A DNA stretch of 64,000 bases from an uncultured Mesorhizobium sp. (lineage in GTDB: Bacteria > Pseudomonadota > Alphaproteobacteria > Rhizobiales > Rhizobiaceae), in contig CALFXR010000066.1 of the NCBI GenBank assembly GCA_937958475.1, forward strand, positions 1 through 64,000, read 5' to 3'. Numbering within the stretch: the stretch's first letter is position 1; each line of letters begins with the position of its first letter. Made by a program: the position numbers and the translations under genes. Below, piece by piece: positions 28,824-37,731 of the stretch. A model generated the notes under the pieces. It saw only the letters and a list, made by a program, of their open reading frames with translations, searched no databases and had not been told where the DNA came from.

Positions 28824-29515
28824 CCGGCGAGCCGCTGCTTGCCCTCGCCGGCATCCGCCGTTCCTTCGACGGCGGCCGCATCGTCGCCCTCGACGGCGTC
28901 GACCTGTCGATCGGCAGGGGCGAGAGTGTCGCGGTCGTCGGCCGCAGCGGCAGCGGCAAGTCCTGCCTGGTCGGCATCGCCACCGGCCTCGACCGGCCCG
29001 ATGCCGGAGACGTGATCTGGCAGGGCCGCAAGGTCACGTCGCGCCGCGAATGGGCGGAACTGCGGCGAAGGTCGATCGGCATCGTCTTCCAGGAATTCCA
29101 TCTCCTGCCGACGCTGACCGCGCAGCAGAACGTCGAGCTGGCGCTGATGAATGGCGGTACGGGCCAGGCCGAGCAGCGCCGCGCCGCGGCGGCGGCGCTG
29201 GAGCGCGTCGGCCTGGCCGGGCGACGCGACAACCTGCCCGCCGAGATGTCGGGCGGCGAGCGGCAGCGCGTCGCCATCGCGCGTGCGCTGGTCCGCGATC
29301 CGCTGATCCTGTTCGCCGACGAACCGACCGGCAACCTCGACAGCGCCAATGCCGAGAACATCGCCGGGCTGCTCTTCGACTTGCAGCGCGAGCGCGGCGT
29401 CAGCCTGGTGCTGGTCACGCACGACGATGAACTCGCCGCGCGCTGCGGCAGGGTGGTTCGGCTCTCCGACGGCCGTGTCGTCGAGGACCGGGGCGAGGGG
29501 GAGAACGCGACGTGA
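28820..29515 (+). CDS. ABC transporter ATP-binding protein, LolD/MacB type
   Basis: A 231-residue ATPase with Walker A GRSGSGKS (about 42-49), Q-loop FQEFHLLPTLTA, signature MSGGERQRVAIARAL, Walker B LILFADEPTGNLDS and switch histidine VLVTHDDE. The DEPTGNLD form is typical of the LolD/MacB/FtsE branch. It overlaps the MlaC-like gene upstream and the permease gene downstream (GTGA), so the three form one transporter operon. The substrate is probably a lipid or lipoprotein-like envelope molecule. Confidence 0.92.
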   Translation: MTGEPLLALAGIRRSFDGGRIVALDGVDLSIGRGESVAVVGRSGSGKSCLVGIATGLDRPDAGDVIWQGRKVTSRREWAELRRRSIGIVFQEFHLLPTLTAQQNVELALMNGGTGQAEQRRAAAAALERVGLAGRRDNLPAEMSGGERQRVAIARALVRDPLILFADEPTGNLDSANAENIAGLLFDLQRERGVSLVLVTHDDELAARCGRVVRLSDGRVVEDRGEGENAT

Positions 29516-30627
29516 CGATGGCCGGCCTCGCCTTCAGCAATCTCGCGCGCCGTGCGGCACGGACCCTGCTCACCGTGCTCGGCATCGCGCTGGCGGTCGG
29601 AACGGCGGTGGCGCTGCTGGCACTGGCGCGCGGCGTCGCCGAAAGCGTCGGCCGCGGCCTCGACGAGACCGGTGCCGAATTCGTCGTCGCGCCGAAGAAC
29701 GCCACCGGCGTGCTGAGTTCGCGCCTGCCGGAAAACGTCGGCGTCGCGATCGCGGCGATGGACGGGGTGGAAAGTGTTTCCGGCGAGCTCTACGCCTTTA
29801 CGGTCGCAGCCGACAATGAAAGCATCCTCGTCGCCGGCTGGTCGCGCGACTCTGCCGGCTGGAAAGGCGCGCCGCTCCTTTCGGGCCGCCTGCCCGATCC
29901 CGATCGCCGCGAGATCATGGTCGGCGATGCGCTGGCCGAGGGGCTGGGACTCGCCGCGGGCGGCGAGATCGACCTCTTCGACGAAACGTTCGAGATCGTC
30001 GGCGTCACCGGCTACGCCACGGCGATGAATCGCGGCATGGTGGTCATGCCGCTCGCCGCCCTGCAGGAGGCGGCGCTGCGCGAGGGGCAGGTGAGCTTCT
30101 TCACCGTACGCCTGAAGCCCGAGCTTGACGACGCCGCCCGCGACGAGTTGCGCGCGGCGATCGCCCGCGACCTGCCCGTCATCGTCTCGGACACGCAGGA
30201 AGTGCTCGACCGCGACATGAACTACGAGATCCTTCAGGCGATCTCCTCGGCCGTGTCGCTGGTGGCGCTGGTCAGCGGCGCCGTCAGCCTGCTCGCCACG
30301 CTGCTCATCTCGGTACAGGAGCGCACCCGCGAGATCGGCATGATGGCGGCGGTCGGCTGGAGCGACGGACGCATCGTCGCCCTGATCGTGATGGAAGGCG
30401 TGCTGATCGGTTCCGCCGGCTGCGTGCTGGGCGTCGTGCTCGGCGTCGCGGCCTCGGCGCTGTTCGATGCGCTGCCGGCGATCGGCGGCTTCATCTCGTT
30501 CACGCCCAAGGCCGCCGACATGGTGCTGCCGCTGCTGTTTGCCCTGCCGCTCTGCGCGGCCGGCGCCGCCTATCCCGCCTGGCGGGCGGTGCGGTTGATG
30601 CCGGCCGACGCGCTGCGCCGCGCCTGA
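29512..30627 (+). CDS. FtsX/MacB-type ABC transporter permease
   Basis: A 371-residue permease with the MacB/LolC topology: one N-terminal helix (about 17-40), a large periplasmic domain (about 41-240) and three C-terminal helices (about 245-275, 300-330, 340-362), with the FtsX-fold signature around RTREIGMMAAVGWSDGRI. GTG at 29512 overlaps the ATPase stop; an in-frame ATG two codons later is also possible. It partners the LolD-like ATPase. Pairing with an MlaC-like protein rather than an MlaE permease is unusual. Confidence 0.88.
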   Translation: MTMAGLAFSNLARRAARTLLTVLGIALAVGTAVALLALARGVAESVGRGLDETGAEFVVAPKNATGVLSSRLPENVGVAIAAMDGVESVSGELYAFTVAADNESILVAGWSRDSAGWKGAPLLSGRLPDPDRREIMVGDALAEGLGLAAGGEIDLFDETFEIVGVTGYATAMNRGMVVMPLAALQEAALREGQVSFFTVRLKPELDDAARDELRAAIARDLPVIVSDTQEVLDRDMNYEILQAISSAVSLVALVSGAVSLLATLLISVQERTREIGMMAAVGWSDGRIVALIVMEGVLIGSAGCVLGVVLGVAASALFDALPAIGGFISFTPKAADMVLPLLFALPLCAAGAAYPAWRAVRLMPADALRRA

Positions 30628-30657
30628 GCCGGCCATGTAGGGGAGGAGCGTCGCCCG

Positions 30658-31656
30658 ATGGGTCTTCGGCGTAGTCTCCGGGAGTTGCGGCGGCGGTTCG
30701 TCGAGGCGACCTTCGATCCGCTCGGCTTCGCGGATCCGATGCCGTGCGTCTGGTCGAAGGGAATCGCCCGCTACTGCGACGTCCGCGGCGGGGAAGACTA
30801 CTGGCTGGCGCCGACGGAGAGCCTCGCCGACGGCGCGATGTTCCGCGAACACTACGCCGGCGCCCGCGGCCTGGCCTGGGTACGGCTCGGAACGCGCAGC
30901 CGTTCCGGTCTCGACGCCGACCTCGACCGTTTCGTCGAATGCGCGCTGCCGGCGATCCGTGAGCCCTTCGTGCTGGTGACCACCGACGGCGACGTCTCTG
31001 TCCCCTCCGAGCTGCGTCCGTCGACGGTCGCGGCGCTTCTCGCCTCTCCTTTCCTTCTCGCCTGGCACACGCAGAACTTCGACGGCACCGGCGCGCCGCG
31101 CATCGCGCCGTTTCCGATCGGGCTCGACCTGCACACGCCGCGGCCGCTGTCGAGCCCGGCGAGGCTGGTGAAGGACCTGCGCCGGCTGGCAGAGAGCCGG
31201 CCCCCGCTCGCCAGCCAGCCGCTGAAGGTTTTCACCGACGTCGGCCTGAAGTCGGATTCTCCGGATCGGGCCGAGGCCGTTCGGCTGCTCGCGGACTGCG
31301 ATCACGTCGAATTCCAGCGCGGGCGCGTTTCCCAGCGGGCCATGTGGCGGCGCTATGCGTCGGCCCCTTTCGTGCTCAGCCTCGCCGGCAACGGCCTCGA
31401 CTGCCACCGCACCTGGGAAGCGCTCTACCTCGGTTCGCTCGTGGTGACGAAGTCCTCGCCGCTCGACCCGCTGTTTGCCGGACTGCCGGTGGTGATCGTC
31501 GAGAGCATCGAGGAACTGCGCGATCCTTCGCGCCTGCCCGTCTGGCTGGAGCGCTTCGCGCCGCTGGCCGAACCGGCGCGCATCTGGCGGCACCTTGATG
31601 CAGCCGCCTGGATGGCGCGCATCCGGGCCGCGCATTTTCCGCCGGCGGGCTCCTGA
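30658..31656 (+). CDS. Exostosin-like (GT47-type) family protein
   Basis: A 332-residue soluble protein. The C-terminal part reads VLSLAGNGLDCHRTWEALYLGSLVVTKSS...FAGLPVVIVES, resembling the nucleotide-sugar binding half of exostosin/GT47 glycosyltransferases, with an earlier LVTTDGD segment. The rest is not recognised. No signal peptide is evident. It starts 30 bases after the permease stop and so may be the fourth gene of the transporter operon, perhaps supplying a glycan. Family assignment is by pattern resemblance only. Confidence 0.5.
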   Translation: MGLRRSLRELRRRFVEATFDPLGFADPMPCVWSKGIARYCDVRGGEDYWLAPTESLADGAMFREHYAGARGLAWVRLGTRSRSGLDADLDRFVECALPAIREPFVLVTTDGDVSVPSELRPSTVAALLASPFLLAWHTQNFDGTGAPRIAPFPIGLDLHTPRPLSSPARLVKDLRRLAESRPPLASQPLKVFTDVGLKSDSPDRAEAVRLLADCDHVEFQRGRVSQRAMWRRYASAPFVLSLAGNGLDCHRTWEALYLGSLVVTKSSPLDPLFAGLPVVIVESIEELRDPSRLPVWLERFAPLAEPARIWRHLDAAAWMARIRAAHFPPAGS

Positions 31657-31801
31657 GGCCGACGGACCGTGTGGACGATCTGCCGCGGACGCGCGAAAAA
31701 AAATGATTGTGAACGGGATTTGGCGGCGCCCTTCAGGCGCGGTTCATTGCGCTTGCCGTAGGGGAATATCCGCAAACCGGCAACGTGATGGAGAAGTCTC
31801 G

Positions 31802-32200
31802 ATGGATCGCCGCAGTTTCATGCTTTCGCTTTCGGCCGCCGGCGCGGCCATGCTGCTCCCGCAGGCCGCCGAGGCCGCGACCTGGATCAAGCTCGGCACC
31901 CGCAAGGTCAACGGCCTCATCGACCGCGACCGGATTTCCGTCGGCGCCTCGTGGGGCTGGTTCGACAAGATCCGCCTCCATGTGCGCGGCAACAATCTGT
32001 GGATCTACGATCTCGACATACGCTTCGGCAACGGCGCCAAGCAGGACGTCGACGTGCGCGCCTTCATCCCGCAGGGGGGGCATACCCGCACGATCGACAT
32101 GGTCGGCGGCGAGCGCTTCATCAGGAGCGTCAGCTTCACTTACGGCAAGTTCCCGAACGGCAACGGCCCGACCTATGTCGAGGTCTGGGGCCGCCGCTGA
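31802..32200 (+). CDS. DUF2541-like exported small protein
   Basis: A 132-residue protein with a twin-arginine-type signal peptide (MDRRSFMLSLSAAG, cleavage near AEA-ATW). The mature domain has the repeated beta pattern WIKLGTRKV, DKIRLHVRGNNLWIYDLDI, FIPQGGHTRTIDM and the C-terminal YVEVWGRR, resembling DUF2541. No catalytic residues are apparent, so it is probably a small envelope beta-sandwich. The ATG at 31802 is preceded by GGAGAAG. It faces the aldo/keto reductase gene, 24 bases away. Confidence 0.65.
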   Translation: MDRRSFMLSLSAAGAAMLLPQAAEAATWIKLGTRKVNGLIDRDRISVGASWGWFDKIRLHVRGNNLWIYDLDIRFGNGAKQDVDVRAFIPQGGHTRTIDMVGGERFIRSVSFTYGKFPNGNGPTYVEVWGRR

Positions 32201-32224
32201 GGCGCAACGGCTTGACGGCGCTTC

Positions 32225-33067
32225 TCAGACCATCGCCAGCGGCTCCTTGCGGCGCGGCAGCGGGAAGGCCGCGTCGATGTCGGCGAGATCCTGTGCCGTC
32301 AGCCCGATATCGGCGGCGGCGCGATTGGCGCGGACATGGCCTTCCTGCGACGCCTTCGGGATCGCGATGACGCCGCCGCCGCGAAGCGTCCAGGCGAGCG
32401 CCACCTGCGCCGGGGTGGCGCCGTGGCGATCGGCCACGGTCATTAGGCGGCTTTCGTCCGCCAGACCGCCTTCGGCGATCGGGCAGTAGGCCATGAGGGG
32501 AATTCGCCGCGCGCGCTGCCACGGCAGCAGGTCGAAATCGACGCCGCGGCTGGCGAGATTGTAGAGGACCTGGTTGGCCGCGACCGCGGCGCCGGCCGGC
32601 AGTTCCACCAATTCCTGCATGTCGCCGACGTCGAAATTGCTGACGCCCCAGTCGCCGATCTTGCCTTCGGCCTTCAGCGTCTCGAAGGCATCGACCGTTT
32701 CGCGAAGCGGTACGCCGCCGCGCCAATGCAGCAGGTAGAGGTCGATGCGGTCGGTGCGCAGGCGCCTCAGGCTCGCCTCGCAGGCGCGGATCGCCGCCGC
32801 GCGCCCGGCATTGGAAGGCAGCACCTTGGACACGAGGAAGACGTCGTCGCGCTGGCCCGCGATCGCCTCGGCGACGACCTCCTCGGCGCCGCCGGAGGCA
32901 TACATCTCGGCGGTGTCGATCAGCGTCATGCCGAGCTCGATGCCGAGCCTCAGCGCCGCCACCTCCTGCGCGAACCGGTCGCGCCGCTCGCCCATCTTCC
33001 ACGTGCCCTGTCCGAGGACGGGCACGGCGACGCCGGAGGGAAGGGTAGTGGTGGGGATGGGTTTCAT
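32225..33067 (-). CDS. Aldo/keto reductase
   Basis: A 280-residue NADPH-dependent (alpha/beta)8 barrel oxidoreductase. The catalytic tetrad is complete: Asp51 and Tyr56 (LIDTAEMYASGGAE), Lys81 (LVSKVLP) and His114 (DLYLLHW). The NADP-binding end includes IPKASQEGHVRANRAAADI. The ATG at 33067 begins MKPIPTTTLPSGVAVPVLGQGTW, as usual in the family. It is monocistronic; substrate is unknown, and 2,5-diketo-gluconate-reductase-like proteins are closest in pattern. Confidence 0.92.
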   Translation of the reverse strand: MKPIPTTTLPSGVAVPVLGQGTWKMGERRDRFAQEVAALRLGIELGMTLIDTAEMYASGGAEEVVAEAIAGQRDDVFLVSKVLPSNAGRAAAIRACEASLRRLRTDRIDLYLLHWRGGVPLRETVDAFETLKAEGKIGDWGVSNFDVGDMQELVELPAGAAVAANQVLYNLASRGVDFDLLPWQRARRIPLMAYCPIAEGGLADESRLMTVADRHGATPAQVALAWTLRGGGVIAIPKASQEGHVRANRAAADIGLTAQDLADIDAAFPLPRRKEPLAMV

Positions 33068-33162
33068 GCTGGCCTCCGAAGGTGGCGCGACGCGTGCGTT
33101 ACCGATAGCCTGCCGGCCATCGCCTTTGCCAGCGACAACGCACCGCCGAACCGGACCGATCC

Positions 33163-33546
33163 ATGGCCAGAACGAACTACGCTTCAGTCGACGCCTATCT
33201 CGCCGCCCAGCCGGAGGAGGCGCGTCCGATCCTCGAGGCCGTGCGCGCCGCCATCCGTGCCGCGTTGCCGACGGCCGAGGAGACGATCTCCTACCAGATC
33301 CCGGCCTACCGCGTCGCCGGCAGCACGGCGATCTTCTTCGCCGGCTGGAAGAGCCACTATTCACTCTATCCGGTCTCCGACGCGCTCCTGGCAGCCTTTG
33401 CCGGAGAACTCCAGCCCTTCGAGGTCGAGAAGGGCACGATCCGCTTCCCGCTCGGCGAACAGGTTCCGTCCGGGCTGATCGGCCGGATCGCCGCGTTCAA
33501 GGCCGAGGAAGTCTCGGCCAGGGTAACGGCGCGAAGACGCCCCTGA
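33163..33546 (+). CDS. DUF1801 (YdhG-like) family protein
   Basis: A 127-residue protein with the DUF1801 pattern: VDAYLAAQPEEARPILEAVRAAIR, ETISYQIPAYRV, FFAGWKSHYSLYPVSD and EKGTIRFPLGEQVP. Its fold resembles frataxin-like/iron-chaperone relatives in Gram-positives, but no function is established in this group. It diverges from the aldo/keto reductase gene and converges with pheT. Confidence 0.85.
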   Translation: MARTNYASVDAYLAAQPEEARPILEAVRAAIRAALPTAEETISYQIPAYRVAGSTAIFFAGWKSHYSLYPVSDALLAAFAGELQPFEVEKGTIRFPLGEQVPSGLIGRIAAFKAEEVSARVTARRRP

Positions 33547-33564
33547 ACGCAAGGGGCGGGGCCG

Positions 33565-36063
33565 CTAGCCCCGCAACACCCCGCCGGTCTGCTTCCTGAC
33601 GTTTTCGACGATCCGCCCCGCCAGCGCCTCGAAGTCCTCGTCGGTCAGCGTCTTGTCGACCGGCTGGATGGCGACCTCGATGGCGACCGACTTCTTGCCT
33701 TCGCCGATCGACGCGCCCTCGAAGATGTCGAAGACGGAGACGCCGGCGATCAGCTTCCTGTCGGCGGCGGTCGCCGCGCGCAGGATCGCGCCCGCCTCGA
33801 CGCCGCGGTCGACGACGAAGGCGAAGTCGCGCCTGACCAGCTGGAAGGCCGACAGGTCGAGCCGCGGCTTGGTCCGCGTCGGCTTGGCCTTCGGCTCGGG
33901 GATCGCGTCGACGTAGACTTCGAATCCGCAGATCGGTCCCGACGCGTCGAGCAGTTCCAGCGTCTTCGGGTGGAACTCGCCGAACGTGCCGAGCACGGTC
34001 TTCGGCCCCAGCTTGATCGTGCCCGAGCGGCCTGGATGGTACCAGGCCGGACCGCCGGCCTCGACCTGCAGCTTGTCGACCGGCGCGCCGCAGGTCTCCA
34101 GCGCGGCGAAGGCGTCGGCCTTGGCGTCGTAGACGCCGACCGCGCCGGCATTGCCGGCCCAGTGGCGCCCCGAACCGTCGAGCCGGGCCGTGCCGCGGCG
34201 CACGCCGGCGGCGACCCGGCGCTGCGCCTGCGGCGTATCGCCCTCGTAGGTGCCCGACACCTCGAACAGCGCGACGTCGCCGATGCCGCGGTCGGCATTG
34301 CGTTGCGCGGCCGCGACGAGGCCCGGCAGCAGCGAGGGCCGCATGTCCGACATGTCGGCGGCGATCGGGTTGGCGAGCTTCAGCGCCGCACTTCCGCCGC
34401 CGAAGGCCTCGGCGTGCCTGGCCGGGATGAACGACCAGGTGACGGCCTCCATCATGCCGCGCACGGCGAGCGCGCGCTTGGCGGCGCGGGTGCGGATCTG
34501 CAGGATCGTCAGGATGCGGCCGTTGACCGCGTCGTGGCTGCCGAGCGGCTGCGGCAGGATGTTGTCGACGCCGTGGATGCGCATCACCTCCTCGACGAGG
34601 TCGGCCTTGCCCTCGACGTCCGGCCGCCAGGACGGCACCGTGACCGCGAGCACGCCCGGGCGCGGCGTCGTGCGCTGGTGCTCTTCCGTGACATAGCCGA
34701 TCGTGCCGGTCGGCGGGCCGGAGCCGAACACTTCGGTCTCGACGGCATCGGCAACGCCGAAGCCGAGCCGGCCGAGGATCGAGCGCGCCTCTTCTTCCGC
34801 CACCCTGATGCCGGTCAGGCGCTTCACCTCGGAGACCGGGAATTCGACGACCTTGGCCTGGTGGCCGGCATAGCCGACCACCTCGGTCTCGGTCGGCGTG
34901 CCGCCGCAGAAGTCGAGCACCATGCGCGTCGCCAGTTCCAGCCCCGGCACCATGAATTCCGGGTCGACGCCGCGCTCGAAGCGGTAGCGCGCGTCGGTGA
35001 TGATGCCGAGCGAGCGGCCGGTGCGGGCGATGTTGAGCGGCTCCCACAGCGCCGATTCGATCAGCACGTCGGTGGTTGCGGCGTCGCAGCCGGAGTGCTC
35101 GCCGCCCATGATGCCGGCGATCGATTCGACGCCTTTGTCGTCGGCGATCACGCACATCTCCGGCGTCAGTTCGTATTCGCGCCCGTCGAGGGCGAGTACC
35201 GTCTCGCCCGCCTTCGCCCGGCGCACGACGAGGTCGCCGGCGACCTTCTTCGCATCGAAGACGTGCAGCGGCCGGCCGCGGTCGAAGGTGAGATAGTTGG
35301 TGATGTCGACCAGCGCGTTGATGGGGCGCAGCCCGATCGCGATCAGCCGGCGCTGCAGCCATTTCGGCGAGGCGCCGTTGGTGACGCCGCGCACCAGGCG
35401 CAGCGCGAAGCCGCGGCACAGCGGGTCGGTGTCGCCGAAGTCGAGCGCCACCGTCACCGGCGTCGGGCCGGATCCGGCGACCGGTTCCACGGCGCCGTCC
35501 TTCAGCCGGCCGAGCCCGGCGGCCGCGAGGTCGCGGGCGATGCCGTAGACGCCGGTGGCGTCGGGGCGGTTCGGCGTCAGGTTGATCTCGATGACCGGGT
35601 CGTCGAGATGCGCCCACGACGCGAAGCTCGTGCCTACCGGCGCATCCTCGGGCAGGTCGATGATGCCGTCATGCTCGTCCGACAGCTGCAGCTCGCGCTC
35701 CGAGCACATCATGCCGTGGCTCTCGACGCCGCGGATCTTGCCGACGGAGAGCGTCACGTCGATGCCGGGGACATATGTGCCGGGCGCGGCGAAGGCGCCG
35801 ATCAGACCGGCCCGCGCGTTCGGCGCTCCGCAGACCACCTGGACCGCCTTGCCGGTTCCGGTATCGACGCTGAGCACCCGCAGCTTGTCGGCGTCGGGGT
35901 GTTTTTCAGCCGTCAGCACTTTCGCGATGACGAACGGCTTCAGGCCCGCCTTGTCGTCGACGGATTCGACCTCCAGCCCGATCGCGGTCAGCCGCTCGAC
36001 GATCTCGGCGAGCGAGGCGTCGGTTTCGAGGTGGTCTTTCAGCCAGGAGAGGGTGAATTTCAT
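33565..36063 (-). CDS. pheT: Phenylalanyl-tRNA synthetase beta subunit
   Basis: An 832-residue beta subunit of the alpha2beta2 enzyme charging tRNA-Phe. The start MKFTLSWLKDHLETDASL is typical; then come the tRNA-binding (OB) domain around residues 40-150 (VVCGAPNAR), B3/4 editing domain (about 210-390), B5 domain (about 400-480) and C-terminal anticodon-binding FDX-ACB domain (about 735-830). The ATG at 36063 is preferred to a TTG one codon upstream. Two small genes (DUF4160 and DUF2442) separate it from pheS, while the usual order is direct adjacency. Confidence 0.97.
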   Translation of the reverse strand: MKFTLSWLKDHLETDASLAEIVERLTAIGLEVESVDDKAGLKPFVIAKVLTAEKHPDADKLRVLSVDTGTGKAVQVVCGAPNARAGLIGAFAAPGTYVPGIDVTLSVGKIRGVESHGMMCSERELQLSDEHDGIIDLPEDAPVGTSFASWAHLDDPVIEINLTPNRPDATGVYGIARDLAAAGLGRLKDGAVEPVAGSGPTPVTVALDFGDTDPLCRGFALRLVRGVTNGASPKWLQRRLIAIGLRPINALVDITNYLTFDRGRPLHVFDAKKVAGDLVVRRAKAGETVLALDGREYELTPEMCVIADDKGVESIAGIMGGEHSGCDAATTDVLIESALWEPLNIARTGRSLGIITDARYRFERGVDPEFMVPGLELATRMVLDFCGGTPTETEVVGYAGHQAKVVEFPVSEVKRLTGIRVAEEEARSILGRLGFGVADAVETEVFGSGPPTGTIGYVTEEHQRTTPRPGVLAVTVPSWRPDVEGKADLVEEVMRIHGVDNILPQPLGSHDAVNGRILTILQIRTRAAKRALAVRGMMEAVTWSFIPARHAEAFGGGSAALKLANPIAADMSDMRPSLLPGLVAAAQRNADRGIGDVALFEVSGTYEGDTPQAQRRVAAGVRRGTARLDGSGRHWAGNAGAVGVYDAKADAFAALETCGAPVDKLQVEAGGPAWYHPGRSGTIKLGPKTVLGTFGEFHPKTLELLDASGPICGFEVYVDAIPEPKAKPTRTKPRLDLSAFQLVRRDFAFVVDRGVEAGAILRAATAADRKLIAGVSVFDIFEGASIGEGKKSVAIEVAIQPVDKTLTDEDFEALAGRIVENVRKQTGGVLRG

Positions 36064-36079
36064 CAAACAATCTCGATCG

Positions 36080-36358
36080 CTACTCTGCGGCCGCCGATGG
36101 GGCGACGGCCTTGGGGTATTTCCAGCCGCGCAGCATGCCGCGCACGGACAGGTCTTCGTCGATGTCCGGCCAGTGAACGCCGTCCAGCATGAGATGGACC
36201 TTTTGCCGCTGGGCGTGCGTAGCGTTCAGCAGCCGGGGGTACCACCACAGGGGCGTCACCACCTCCCGATCGTCGGCAAGGCGGACATGCAGGTGCGTCG
36301 CATCGCACCACGCTGCGACGGGGCGCTCGTTATCCGGATAGGAATCAGAAGAACTCAT
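36080..36358 (-). CDS. DUF2442 family protein
   Basis: A 92-residue protein with the DUF2442 pattern VAAWCDATHLHVRLADDREVVTPLWWYPRLLNATHAQRQ (split here for identification by its HVRLADDREV and WYPRL parts) and a conserved GVHWPDIDEDLSVRGML. DUF2442 and DUF4160 genes are regularly found together and have been discussed as toxin-antitoxin-like or regulatory pairs; this is not proven. It overlaps the DUF4160 gene by 14 bases and stops 16 bases before the pheT start. Confidence 0.88.
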   Translation of the reverse strand: MSSSDSYPDNERPVAAWCDATHLHVRLADDREVVTPLWWYPRLLNATHAQRQKVHLMLDGVHWPDIDEDLSVRGMLRGWKYPKAVAPSAAAE

Positions 36359-36575
36359 TCCATGCCTCCAGAAACTGATCCCGGTGGTCGTTCACGACTT
36401 CCAGGATACGCTTGAGGTCGGATGTCTTGAAGCCTTTTTGCTCCGCGAAGCCGACCGGGTTCAGCCAAACCTTGGCCTGTCCGCCGTGTGCTTCCGCATG
36501 AATGTGCGGCGGTTCGCCCATATCGGATCCGTAGAAGTGGAAGCGGATCCCATATTTGCGCAGGACCGTCGGCAT
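36345..36575 (-). CDS. DUF4160 family protein
   Basis: A 76-residue protein with the DUF4160 core IRFHFYGSDMGEPPHIHAEAHGGQAKVWLNP, whose PPHIH motif is characteristic. The ATG at 36575 begins MPTVLRKYG and lies four bases after the pheS stop, so translation is likely coupled to pheS. With DUF2442 it forms a two-gene cassette inserted between pheS and pheT. Confidence 0.9.
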   Translation of the reverse strand: MPTVLRKYGIRFHFYGSDMGEPPHIHAEAHGGQAKVWLNPVGFAEQKGFKTSDLKRILEVVNDHRDQFLEAWNEFF

Positions 36576-36579
36576 CTCC

Positions 36580-37665
36580 CTACGAACTCAACCCGCCGAA
36601 CAGCGTCGGCATGTCCAGCGGCCTGAAGCCGTAGTGCTGGAGCCAGCGCACGTCGGCGTCGAAGAAGGCGCGCAGGTCCGGCATGCCGTATTTCAGCATG
36701 GCGATGCGGTCGATGCCCATGCCCCAGGCGAAGCCCTGGTACTCATCGGGATCGAGCCCGCCGAAGCGCAGCACGTTGGGATGCACCATGCCGCAGCCGA
36801 GGATCTCCATCCAGTCGCTGCCCTCGCCGAAGCGCACCTCGCCCGGCCGCGAGCGGTCGCACTGGATGTCGACCTCGAGGCTGGGCTCCGTGAACGGGAA
36901 GAAGGACGGGCGGAAGCGCATCTTCACCTGCGGCACTTCGAAGAAGGCCTTGCAGAACTCCTCCAGCACCCACTTCATGTTGGCGACGTTGGCGTTTCTG
37001 TCGATCACCAGGCCCTCGACCTGGTGGAACATCGGCGAGTGCGTGGCGTCGCTGTCCTGGCGGTAGGTCTTGCCGGGGATGACGATGCGGATCGGCGGCT
37101 TCTGCGCCTCCATGGTCCGGATCTGCACCGGCGAGGTGTGCGTGCGCAGCAGCTTTCTTTCGCCCGAAGCATCCGGGTTGAAGAAGAACGTGTCGTGCAT
37201 CTCGCGGGCCGGATGGCCCTCGGGGAAGTTCAGCGCGGTGAAATTGTAGTAGTCGGTCTCGATGTCGGGGCCCTCCGCGATCGCGAAGCCGAGGTCGCCG
37301 AAGATCGCGGCGATCTCGTCGATCACCTGGCTGATCGGATGGATGCGCCCCCGCTCGGCCGGCGACTGGCGCACGGGGAGCGTCACGTCCACCTTCTCGG
37401 CGGCGAGGCGGGCCGAGATGGCGGCATCCTTCAGCACCGACCTGCGGGCGGCCAGGGCCTCGGTGATGCGGTTCTTCAGCCCGTTGATGGCGGGGCCCAT
37501 CGTCTGCCGCTCTTCCGGGCTCATCGTACCCAGCGTCTTCAGGAGCTCGGAGACCGAGCCCTTCTTGCCCAGCGCCGCGAGGCGGACGGTCTCGATCGCC
37601 GGCTCGTCGGCGGCCGCGGCGATGTCGGAAAGCAGTGTGGCTTCGAGGGAAGCGAGATCGCTCAT
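36580..37665 (-). CDS. pheS: Phenylalanyl-tRNA synthetase alpha subunit
   Basis: A 361-residue class II synthetase catalytic subunit. The N-terminal coiled coil (about 1-90) is followed by motif 2 (HDTFFF near 190) and the active-site segments LLRTHTSPVQIRTM and GFAWGMGIDRIAMLKYG (motif 3 near 305-325). It forms the heterotetramer with PheT. It lies downstream of rpmI-rplT across a strong hairpin (37701-37731) that may end or attenuate the ribosomal-protein transcript. Confidence 0.98.
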   Translation of the reverse strand: MSDLASLEATLLSDIAAAADEPAIETVRLAALGKKGSVSELLKTLGTMSPEERQTMGPAINGLKNRITEALAARRSVLKDAAISARLAAEKVDVTLPVRQSPAERGRIHPISQVIDEIAAIFGDLGFAIAEGPDIETDYYNFTALNFPEGHPAREMHDTFFFNPDASGERKLLRTHTSPVQIRTMEAQKPPIRIVIPGKTYRQDSDATHSPMFHQVEGLVIDRNANVANMKWVLEEFCKAFFEVPQVKMRFRPSFFPFTEPSLEVDIQCDRSRPGEVRFGEGSDWMEILGCGMVHPNVLRFGGLDPDEYQGFAWGMGIDRIAMLKYGMPDLRAFFDADVRWLQHYGFRPLDMPTLFGGLSS

Positions 37666-37700
37666 GTCAGGTCTCGTTGGACTCTTGTCTAGGCAAGGAA

Positions 37701-37731
37701 AAACCCGCGCCAGCCCAGCCGGCGCGGGTTT
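37701..37731 (-). terminator. Terminator/attenuator hairpin between rplT and pheS
   Basis: AAACCCGCGCC (37701-37711) pairs perfectly with GGCGCGGGTTT (37721-37731) around a nine-base loop. On the minus strand the second arm runs into TTTTTCCTT, a proper intrinsic-terminator tail. A second hairpin, TTCCCAA/TTGGGAA (37730-37736 with 37754-37760), directly precedes it in transcription and shares two bases, so an alternative fold is possible. Confidence 0.8.

Noticed and set aside
28687..31635. A 982-codon minus-strand open frame opposite the ABC transporter genes
   Set aside because: All four plus-strand genes have clear motifs; the opposing frame shows none.
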